Assembly (NCBI GenBank): GCA_945867725.1
Contig: CAMBJI010000176.1
Span: forward strand, 1-5,096
Direction: 5' to 3'
DNA from: Bordetella parapertussis
Lineage (GTDB): Bacteria; Pseudomonadota; Gammaproteobacteria; Burkholderiales; Burkholderiaceae_D
Length of the DNA: 5,096 nt
Position numbers and translations under genes: made by a program. Positions 1 through 5,096 of the stretch are shown piece by piece; positions within the stretch are counted from its first letter, which is position 1, and every line of letters begins with the position of its first letter. A model generated the notes under the pieces. It was not told where the DNA came from. It did no database searches and saw only the letters and a program-made list of their open reading frames with translations.

Positions 1-422
1 AGGCCGACGCCTATCTTTTGTGCCGGGGTGGCGTTACCGATTTGGTGCTGAAGCAACTGTCCCGCGCAAACGCCTGCACTGACGGCACCAAGTAAGGCGA
101 CAGGTAGTGGCGACATTTTCGAATTGCTCAGCCCCGTGAACGTTGCTGCGCCCCCCAATCGTCCCAGGGATTGTGAGATGAGTTCCCTTAAGACCTGCGT
201 ACCCGAAGTTTTCCAAAGGGGAATTGGTGTGTCTTCCGATGCAGGACGGGAGACAAGTCGGGGTGGATTGGCTGTAGAAGAATCGGCCTTGCCCGATCGT
301 AGTCCGACGGGCGTGTTGTCGATCGTGATTTCTAGTTTGTCTCGTGTAGATGTATTTCCATGATCATTGGAAATACGGTCGGGTGTGGATGAGTTCGCGT
401 TTATGCTTGTTTTCGGATTCAT
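1..422 (-). CDS. Unrecognised protein, N-terminal part, runs off left edge
   Basis: The frame opens at ATG 422-420 and stays open for 140 codons to the window edge, so the C-terminus is missing. The in-frame stop TAA at 443-441 lies just upstream, with no other ATG, GTG or TTG between, so 422 is the first possible start. GGAG directly abuts the ATG, which is too close for a good ribosome binding site; a weaker GGAT sits 6 nt away. A later Met at residue 103 (116-114) is the alternative. Residues 1-70 are polar and rich in Ser, Thr, Pro, Asn and Asp, probably disordered. Residues 104-124 (SPLPVALLGAVSAGVCAGQLL) form a hydrophobic, small-residue segment that could be a membrane helix, or a signal-peptide core if the Met at 103 is used. 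Codons such as CTA, CGA, ATA, ACA and AGG are frequent, unlike recJ-prfB-lysS, which hints at an accessory or transferred gene. I recognise no domain. A secreted or membrane-associated protein is possible but unproven. The opposite-strand frame at 124-363 is taken as its shadow. Confidence 0.55.
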   Translation of the reverse strand, partial: MNPKTSINANSSTPDRISNDHGNTSTRDKLEITIDNTPVGLRSGKADSSTANPPRLVSRPASEDTPIPLWKTSGTQVLRELISQSLGRLGGAATFTGLSNSKMSPLPVALLGAVSAGVCAGQLLQHQIGNATPAQKIGVG

Positions 423-505
423 CTCCGGATCCGTTAGAAGTTAAATTAATGCCGTTTGAGTAACCACATTTAATTCAGCGTTCCAGAGAATTCGAGCTAT
501 TTTTT

Positions 506-534
506 GTTACATATTTGTGACACTTCCGTGACAG
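506..534 (-). promoter_or_regulatory. Pho-box-like triple direct repeat (11-bp period)
   Basis: On the minus strand three heptamers stand at exact 11-bp intervals: CTGTCAC (534-528), GTGTCAC (523-517) and ATGTAAC (512-506), separated by GGAA and AAAT. The known PhoB box is two CTGTCAT-type heptamers separated by 4 bp of AT-rich DNA, so the first two units fit closely and the third loosely. Only the gene starting at 422 lies downstream, about 84 nt away. The -10 region is not convincing: TAGCTC (499-494), TTAAAT (473-468) and ATTAAT (450-445) are all weak. A site for another OmpR/PhoB-family response regulator would look similar. PhoB itself is an inference. Confidence 0.4.
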
Positions 535-548
535 TTTTGCGTTTGAAC

Positions 549-578
549 AAAAAAAGCCCCGGAAGTTTTCCGGGGCTT
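549..578 (-). terminator. Intrinsic terminator of lysS
   Basis: Read on the minus strand, AAGCCCCGGAA (578-568) pairs with TTCCGGGGCTT (564-554) around a 3-nt loop (AAC), or a 5-nt loop if the innermost pair opens. Seven T residues occupy 555-549. The stem is GC-rich and perfect. Its first base is the last base of the lysS TGA stop, so the terminator follows the gene with no spacer. On the plus strand the 3' side has only two T residues before a C, so it should act in the minus direction only. It closes the prfB-lysS transcription unit and insulates the gene to the left. Confidence 0.93.
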
Positions 579-2134
579 CAAGTTAGTGACGCGTAATCGT
601 TGTTTTCTTCTTCCCGTCGCAGATGCGGGAACAGAATCACATCACGAATATTCGGCGAATCGGTAATCAGCATCATCAATCGATCAATGCCTATGCCGCA
701 GCCGCCCGTGGGTGGCATACCGTACTCCAGCGCACGAATATAGTCGGCGTCGTAATACATCGCCTCATCGTCGCCGGCCTTTTTGGCTGCGACCTGCGCA
801 TGGAAGCGCGCGGCCTGATCTTCTGCGTCATTGAGCTCAGAGAAGCCATTCGCAATTTCTCGACCAGTAATAAACAATTCGAAACGTTCGGTAATCTCGG
901 GCGTTTTATCCGAGGCGCGCGCCAATGGCGAAACTTCGACCGGGTAATCGGTGATATAGGTAGGCTCCCACAGATGGGGCTCTGCAGTTTCTTCAAACAG
1001 CGCGAGCTGCATGCCACCTAGACCGACGGAAGCCGGTTGTTTGGCGCCGAGACGCATGAGTTCCTTGCGCAAGAATTCAGCATCATTGAGCTGGCTGTCT
1101 TTGTAATACGGTGCGAAATGTTTGATCGCACCGAGCACACTCATTCGTTGGAAAGGTTGCGAGAGATCCAGTTCGCGGCCGTCATACGTGAGTTTGGCAG
1201 TGCCGTGCGCGTCGATCGCTGCCTGACGAATCAGCGATTCGGTGAAATCCATCAGCCACTGATAGTCCACATAAGCGGCATAGAATTCCATCATGGTGAA
1301 TTCTGGATTGTGTCGAGGTGACACGCCCTCGTTGCGGAAATTCCGGTTCACTTCGAACACGCGGTCAAATCCGCCGACGACCAATCGTTTGAGATACAGC
1401 TCGGGTGCAATACGCAGGAACATCTGCATGTCGAGTGCATTGTGATGTGTCATAAAGGGTTTGGCTGCAGCACCACCCGGAATGACATGCAACATCGGTG
1501 TTTCAACTTCCATGAAGCCATGACTATCCATGAAGCGTCGTATGGAGGCGATCCCTGCCGTACGCGCCTTAAAGGTACGGCGCGTTTCCTCATTCATGAT
1601 CAGATCAACATAGCGTTGACGATATTTGGTTTCCTGATCGGAGAGCCCATGAAATTTGTCGGGCAATGGGCGCAGAGATTTAGTCAGTAATCGAAGCTGA
1701 TTGACCTTGACCGACAGTTCGCCGGTCTTGGTCTTGAACAGCGTACCTTCAGCGCCCAAAATATCGCCGATGTCATAGTGCTTGAAAGCTTCGTGTAGCT
1801 CTTCACCGACGCCTTCGTTGGATATGTAAAGCTGAATGCGCCCATCGGCACGAACACCGGAGGCATCCTGCAGCGTTGCGAACGAGGCTTTGCCCATCAC
1901 GCGCTTCAGCATCATGCGACCGGCGACGACAACATGTACCGGCTGTTCTTCCAATGCTTCACGCTCGATTTCGCCATGTGCGATATGCAAATCAGCAGCC
2001 TTGTGCTGCGGACTGAAATCATTCGGGAAGGCCACGCCTTTTTCCCGAATCGCCGACAATTTGGAACGCCGTTCGGCAATGATCGAGTTCTCGTCCCGTT
2101 CTTCGGTCAAGGCTTCGTGTTTGTTGTTCATCAT
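578..2134 (-). CDS. lysS: Lysyl-tRNA synthetase, class II
   Basis: The 518-residue protein charges tRNA-Lys with lysine using ATP, in the cytoplasm and normally as a dimer. The order is typical of class II LysRS: an N-terminal OB-fold anticodon-binding domain at about residues 67-152, then the catalytic domain. Motif 1 lies near 201-215, ending in the conserved Pro of EVETPML. Motif 2 is at 266-285 (FRNEG...[12 protein letters not shown]). Motif 3 is [10 protein letters not shown] at 480-489, with its Arg at 485. [30 protein letters not shown] and [10 protein letters not shown] are family signatures, so the enzyme looks complete and active. It begins 2 nt after the prfB stop with ATGATG; I take the first ATG because AGGG lies 9 nt upstream. 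Translational coupling to prfB is likely, and no separate promoter is seen. The C-terminus ([13 protein letters not shown]) extends roughly a dozen residues past the FP.LR end of E. coli LysS (505 aa) and is acidic. The stop leads straight into a terminator. Confidence 0.97.
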   Translation of the reverse strand: MMNNKHEALTEERDENSIIAERRSKLSAIREKGVAFPNDFSPQHKAADLHIAHGEIEREALEEQPVHVVVAGRMMLKRVMGKASFATLQDASGVRADGRIQLYISNEGVGEELHEAFKHYDIGDILGAEGTLFKTKTGELSVKVNQLRLLTKSLRPLPDKFHGLSDQETKYRQRYVDLIMNEETRRTFKARTAGIASIRRFMDSHGFMEVETPMLHVIPGGAAAKPFMTHHNALDMQMFLRIAPELYLKRLVVGGFDRVFEVNRNFRNEGVSPRHNPEFTMMEFYAAYVDYQWLMDFTESLIRQAAIDAHGTAKLTYDGRELDLSQPFQRMSVLGAIKHFAPYYKDSQLNDAEFLRKELMRLGAKQPASVGLGGMQLALFEETAEPHLWEPTYITDYPVEVSPLARASDKTPEITERFELFITGREIANGFSELNDAEDQAARFHAQVAAKKAGDDEAMYYDADYIRALEYGMPPTGGCGIGIDRLMMLITDSPNIRDVILFPHLRREEENNDYASLT

Positions 2135-2136
2135 TT

Positions 2137-3241
2137 TTATACGCCCTGTTTCAGTGATGCTGCGATGAATTCATCCAGGTCGCCGTCGAGGACGGCTTTG
2201 GTGTTGCCCGTTTCTACATTGGTGCGCAAGTCCTTGATGCGCGACTGATCCAGCACATACGAACGAATCTGGTGGCCCCAGCCGATATCGGTTTTGGAGT
2301 CTTCCAGCTTTTGCTGCTCGCTCATACGCTTGCGCATCTCGAGTTCGTACAGACGAGATTTCAGCATCGCCCAGGCCTCGTCGCGGTTGCGGTGCTGGCT
2401 GCGATCGTTCTGACATTGCACCACGATGCCACTGGGGGTGTGGGTCAGACGAACGGCTGAATCAGTCTTATTGATGTGCTGCCCACCCGCGCCCGAGGCG
2501 CGGTAGGTATCGACCCGCACATCGGCTGGATTGACTTCGATGCTGATCGAATCATCAACTTCCGGATAAACGAACAGACTGGAAAATGAGGTGTGACGAC
2601 CATTGGCGGAATCAAAGGGAGACTTGCGCACCAGCCGATGCACGCCAGTTTCGGTACGCAGAAAGCCATAGGCATGATCGCCTTCCACCTTGATCGTGGC
2701 GGTTTTGATACCAGCGACTTCACCATCGGATTGCTCAAGCAGCTCGGTCTTGAATCCCTTGCGCTCGCAGTAACGCAAATACTGCCGCAGCAGCATCGAT
2801 GCCCAGTCTTGCGCCTCGGTGCCGCCGGCGCCTGCCTGAATGTCAATGAAGCAGCTGTTCTTGTCGAGCGGGTTGGAAAACATACGGCGGAATTCCATGC
2901 CCTCGACCTGCTTTTGCAGTTCATGGGCATCGGTTTCTACGGCGACTAGCGTGTCTTCGTCATTTTCTTCGCGCGCCATCTCCAGCAAATCGGCGGCATC
3001 ACGTAACCCACAGCGAATGCTTGTAAGCGAATCGACAATGTTTTCGAGGGATTTTTTTTCTTTGCCCAGATCTTGGGCGCGCTTGGGATCGTCCCAGACC
3101 TTGGGATCTTCGAGTTCGGCGTTGACTTGTTCGAGTTTCTCTGACTTCAGATCGAAGTCAAAGATACCTCCGTAAATCTTGCTCACGTGCGTCGAGGTCG
3201 ACGATCAGAGCGGTGAGGGCGTTGAGGCGTTCGGCTTCCAT
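2137..3241 (-). CDS. prfB: Peptide chain release factor 2 (RF2), programmed +1 frameshift
   Basis: RF2 reads UGA and UAA in the ribosomal A site and triggers peptide release. The coding region is two overlapping frames: 27 codons from ATG 3241 ([20 protein letters not shown]...) to CTT TGA at 3163-3158, then the +1 frame from GAC at 3159 to TAA 2139-2137. The joined protein is 367 residues (E. coli RF2: 365). In joined numbering, the stop-recognition tripeptide SPF is at 207-209 and the catalytic GGQ at 252-254 (ASGAGGQH). [18 protein letters not shown] and [13 protein letters not shown] are family signatures. The residue matching E. coli position 246 is Ala, the usual form rather than the K-12 Thr. 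ATG 3241 is the only start in the leader frame after the in-frame TAA at 3274-3272. It has no Shine-Dalgarno sequence. A GTG at 3186 in the second frame gives a longer single ORF but is not the real start: it would drop the conserved leader. Expression is autoregulated by the frameshift, and the gene is driven by the promoter at 3299-3271 with or without readthrough from recJ. Confidence 0.96.
3157..3172 (-). promoter_or_regulatory. prfB: RF2 autoregulatory +1 frameshift site
   Basis: The minus strand reads CGG AGG TAT CTT TGA C. GGAGG (3171-3167) is an internal Shine-Dalgarno ending 3 nt before the slippery CTT (3163-3161). In-frame TGA is at 3160-3158, followed by C (3157). This matches the E. 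coli arrangement (AGG GGG TAT CTT TGA C) in all key parts: Shine-Dalgarno, 3-nt spacing, CUU Leu codon, UGA and the weak-context C. In the known mechanism, scarce RF2 lets the ribosome pause at UGA and slip to UUU/GAC, making more RF2; abundant RF2 terminates after 27 residues. UGA is codon 28 here against codon 26 in E. coli. Confidence 0.96.
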
Positions 3242-3250
3242 GGCGGGCGG

Positions 3251-3266
3251 GGCTTTCGGTAAAGCC
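3251..3266 (-). other. Short hairpin in prfB 5' leader
   Basis: On the minus strand GGCTTT (3266-3261) and AAAGCC (3256-3251) form a perfect 6-bp stem with an ACCG loop. It begins about where transcription from the adjacent promoter should start and ends 9 nt before the prfB ATG. There is no T-run, so it is not a terminator. It could stabilise the mRNA 5' end or limit ribosome entry, but with so short a stem this is speculative. Confidence 0.35.
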
Positions 3267-3270
3267 TGAG

Positions 3271-3299
3271 ATTATACCTTTGCCGCGAAGGGCCGTCAG
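3271..3299 (-). promoter_or_regulatory. Sigma70-type promoter of prfB-lysS
   Basis: TATAAT (3276-3271) matches the -10 consensus fully. CTGACG (3299-3294) matches TTGACA at four of six positions, with a 17-bp spacer. The -35 element overlaps the recJ stop codon (TGA 3298-3296). Transcription would begin near 3265-3263, giving a leader of about 22-24 nt before the prfB ATG. This would let prfB-lysS be expressed apart from recJ. Confidence 0.65.
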
Positions 3300-4993
3300 T
3301 TCAATGGCTCGGCAAATTCCACCATCAGCTGCACCTGTGTGCGCCCATTGAATTCATTCGCATCTAGCCGGTAGGCGATGCGTGCCCGCGGTGGCAGGCT
3401 GTCGGCATGATTGAACCAGATTGCGTCAAACTGCCGACCTTCGCGTTCGAGCTGCAGTTTCAGGTGGCGTTCTTTGAGCACGCGCTGGTTCATCACCCGG
3501 AACTCATCGCAAAACACTGGGTGCGCAAAGCCTTGACCCCAGACCTGCGTCTCAAGCAGTGTGATGAAATCGAGACTGAAGTAGGCAGATTCGAGCGAGC
3601 CATCGGTTTCAATAACTTGTTCCAGTGTTGCGCTGGACAGCCATTCGCGTCCCACCGCCTCGAAAGCGGCGGCAAATTCGGCAAAGTTTTCTTCCCGCAG
3701 GGACAGACCGGCCGCCATCGCATGACCGCCAAATTTGTCGATGAGTTTGGGAGCGCGCTTGGATACCAGATCGAGCGCATCGCGCAAATGAAAATCCTGT
3801 ATCGAACGTCCCGATCCCTTGATCATGCCGTTACCGGCCGAGGCGAAGGTGATGGTGGGACGGTAGAATTTTTCTTTCAGTCGTGACGCCACGATACCGA
3901 TGACGCCCTGATGCCAATCCGGGTTGAACAGACAGAGAGTTGCATTGTCATGCACTTCGATGTTTTCCAGCGAGGCGAGGGCGGCTTCCTGCATGCCGGC
4001 TTCGATATCGCGCCGCTCGCGATTGATGTGGTCAAGTTGGTGGGCAATTTCCCAGGCGCGGTCGGTATCATCGGTGAGCAGGCATTCAATACCAAGCGAC
4101 ATATCGGCCAGTCGGCCAGCTGCATTGAGCCGCGGCCCGGCGGCAAAGCCCAGATCAAACGGTGTTGCCTTGCGCACGTCGCGGCTAGCGACCGAAAACA
4201 ATGCCGCAATACCGGGATGGGCGCGACCCGAGCGTATGCGCGATAGACCTTGCGCGACCAGAATACGATTGTTCGCATCCAGTCGCACCACATCGGCGAC
4301 GGTACCCAGTGCGACCAGATCCAGCAAGTTATCCAGTCGGGGTTGATTGCTGGCGTCAAAGCGGCCACGCTGGCGTAATTCAGCGCGCAATGCGAGCAGT
4401 GTGTAAAACATCACGCCCACGCCTGCCAGATGCTTGCTGGGGAAGCCGCAGCCGGGCTGGTTCGGGTTGACGATTACTGCCGCGTCGGGAAGGGTGTCGG
4501 CGGGCAGGTGATGGTCGGTGATGAGCACGTCGATACCGCGCCGCTTTGCCTCGGCCACACCGTCGATGCTGGCGATACCGTTATCCACCGTCACGATGAT
4601 GTCCGGCGATTTTTCTTGTGCAGTGAGCGCGACGATTTCAGGGGTGAGGCCGTAACCGTATTCGAAGCGGTTGGGTACGATGTAATCGACACTCGCACCG
4701 AGGGCGCGCAAACCGCGGATCGCGACCGCACAGGCGGTTGCGCCATCGCAATCATAGTCGGCGACGACCACCATTTTTTTTCCTGCTTCGATGGCATCAG
4801 CGAGAAATATCGCTGCTTTATCAATATGCAGTAATCCCGCAGGCGCAATGAGCGCATCCAGTGCTGTCGATAGTTGACGAGATTCGGTGAGCCCGCGTGC
4901 AGCCATCAAGCGCGCCATGACCGGATGCATGCCTTGCTCGGCAAGTAAGGCCGCCTGACGAACGGCGTAAGTGCGGGAAACGATGCGGGTCAT
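3296..4993 (-). CDS. recJ: Single-stranded-DNA-specific exonuclease RecJ
   Basis: This 565-residue DHH-family nuclease degrades single-stranded DNA 5' to 3' and acts in RecF-pathway recombination, mismatch repair and base excision repair. E. coli RecJ is 577 residues. The metal-binding motifs are intact: ADYDCDG at 78-84 (Asp79, 81 and 83), VDNG at 136-139, TDHHLP at 159-164 (Asp160-His161-His162) and ALGTVADVV at 228-236 (Asp234). The DHHA1 region carries KGSGRSIQ (392-399) and FGGHAMAAGLSL (421-432). A C-terminal OB-fold-like domain follows, ending YRLDANEF...FAEPLN. No key residue is missing. The start at 4993 gives an N-terminus typical of the family but has no Shine-Dalgarno; the region directly upstream is a 17-bp tandem repeat that duplicates the start codon. 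Initiation therefore probably depends on translational coupling or reinitiation. prfB follows after 54 nt, the same order as in E. coli (recJ-prfB-lysS). Confidence 0.97.
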   Translation of the reverse strand: MTRIVSRTYAVRQAALLAEQGMHPVMARLMAARGLTESRQLSTALDALIAPAGLLHIDKAAIFLADAIEAGKKMVVVADYDCDGATACAVAIRGLRALGASVDYIVPNRFEYGYGLTPEIVALTAQEKSPDIIVTVDNGIASIDGVAEAKRRGIDVLITDHHLPADTLPDAAVIVNPNQPGCGFPSKHLAGVGVMFYTLLALRAELRQRGRFDASNQPRLDNLLDLVALGTVADVVRLDANNRILVAQGLSRIRSGRAHPGIAALFSVASRDVRKATPFDLGFAAGPRLNAAGRLADMSLGIECLLTDDTDRAWEIAHQLDHINRERRDIEAGMQEAALASLENIEVHDNATLCLFNPDWHQGVIGIVASRLKEKFYRPTITFASAGNGMIKGSGRSIQDFHLRDALDLVSKRAPKLIDKFGGHAMAAGLSLREENFAEFAAAFEAVGREWLSSATLEQVIETDGSLESAYFSLDFITLLETQVWGQGFAHPVFCDEFRVMNQRVLKERHLKLQLEREGRQFDAIWFNHADSLPPRARIAYRLDANEFNGRTQVQLMVEFAEPLN

Positions 4994-5034
4994 GGAGCGA
5001 TGAGGGTCATGGAGCGATGATGGTCATGGAGCGA
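4987..5034. repeat. 17-bp tandem repeat spanning the recJ start codon
   Basis: GGGTCATGGAGCGATGA on the plus strand occurs exactly at 4987-5003 and 5004-5020, then as a partial copy at 5021-5034 with one mismatch (13 of 14). On the minus strand each copy carries CCATGACC, so ATGs lie at 5027, 5010 and 4993. The period is not a multiple of three, so each ATG is in a different frame. The first two open six-codon frames, MTIIAP and MTLIAP, and each stop TGA overlaps the following ATG as ATGA. The third ATG starts recJ. Replication slippage is the likely origin. Confidence 0.9.
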
Positions 5035-5096
5035 GGCGGGCGAGCGAAGCGCGGACCCAGAATTTTCTCAGGGATGAACGTCGAAGCCGCCATTGG
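5024..5096 (-). other. Possible 3' tail of an upstream gene, frame undecided
   Basis: Three minus-strand readings enter from the right edge. One ends at TGA 5026-5024 (...FWVRASLARLAP), its stop overlapping the first repeated ATG as ATGA. One ends earlier at TGA 5070-5068 (...NGGFDVHP). One runs on to TGA 5009-5007 and contains ATG 5093. The first fits the coupled-gene arrangement expected before a start lacking a Shine-Dalgarno; the second has a more protein-like ending. About 70 bases are too few to choose, and I recognise no family. Confidence 0.3.

Noticed and set aside
34..216. Minus-strand 60-codon frame
   Set aside because: It lies wholly within the longer minus-strand frame 1-422 in another phase and has an Arg/Cys-rich, out-of-frame look.
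124..363. Plus-strand 79-codon frame left of lysS
   Set aside because: It is opposite the longer minus-strand frame, has a TTG start and no ribosome binding site, and shows no domain-like pattern.
506..534. CRP-type site at the TGTCAC/GTGACA motifs
   Set aside because: CRP needs inverted TGTGA-N6-TCACA half-sites; here the units are direct repeats with an 11-bp period.
423..548. Type III secretion hrp/PIP promoter box before the unknown gene
   Set aside because: No pair of TTCG motifs at the required spacing is present on the minus strand, so the effector-like N-terminus gains no support from this.
2137..3186. prfB as a single 349-aa ORF from GTG 3186
   Set aside because: Its first nine residues come from the wrong frame of the leader. 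The ATG at 3241 gives the family's conserved N-terminus joined through a textbook frameshift site.
3251..3266. Hairpin between recJ and prfB as a recJ terminator
   Set aside because: The stem is only 6 bp and is followed by C-rich sequence rather than a T-run.
623..4834. Numerous open frames antisense to lysS, prfB and recJ
   Set aside because: They are shadows of well-identified genes, lack ribosome binding sites and have no recognisable protein features.
1..5096. Search for CRISPR arrays, tRNA/rRNA genes, insertion sequences, att sites or a new defence system
   Set aside because: No spaced repeats, tRNA cloverleaf, terminal inverted repeats or transposase were seen. The only repeats are the 17-bp tandem array and the 11-bp half-sites.

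Overview
The window reads almost entirely on the minus strand. It carries the conserved proteobacterial block recJ - prfB - lysS in transcription order from right to left. At the left end is an unrelated, unrecognised gene that runs off the edge. GC content is moderate (roughly mid-50s %). The RF2 leader (MEAERLN..., as I recall from betaproteobacterial RF2) and the resemblance of LysRS to beta/gammaproteobacterial forms suggest a betaproteobacterium. That assignment is from memory of family sequences and is moderately sure; genus cannot be called.

Right to left: (1) 5096-5024 holds at most the tail of an upstream gene, frame undecided. (2) 5034-4987 is a 17-bp tandem repeat of nearly three copies that multiplies the recJ start codon. 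It leaves three ATGs in three frames, the first two opening six-codon mini-ORFs whose TGA overlaps the next ATG. (3) recJ, the 5'-3' single-strand exonuclease, is intact (4993-3296). (4) A 54-nt gap contains a sigma70-type promoter with a perfect TATAAT, its -35 overlapping the recJ stop, and a short hairpin before prfB. (5) prfB (3241-2137) encodes release factor 2 through the classic autoregulatory +1 frameshift: a 27-codon leader ends at CTT TGA C behind an internal Shine-Dalgarno. (6) lysS starts 2 nt after prfB and ends at 578 in a strong intrinsic terminator (578-549) that shares a base with its stop codon.

Left of the terminator, 548-423 is an AT-richer intergenic region. On the minus strand it carries three 7-bp half-sites at exact 11-bp spacing (CTGTCAC, GTGTCAC, ATGTAAC), closely resembling a Pho box. 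It lies upstream of an open frame that starts at 422 and leaves the window without a stop. The frame has a polar Ser/Thr/Pro/Asn-rich N-terminus and then a small-residue hydrophobic segment; its function is unknown.

Functionally, prfB and lysS form one translation-related transcription unit (termination and tRNA-Lys charging), and recJ upstream is a DNA-repair gene. The core genes are ordinary. The items worth a second look are the frameshift site, the repeated recJ start, the Pho-box-like array and the unknown gene. I see no evidence of a new defence, mobile or RNA-guided system.
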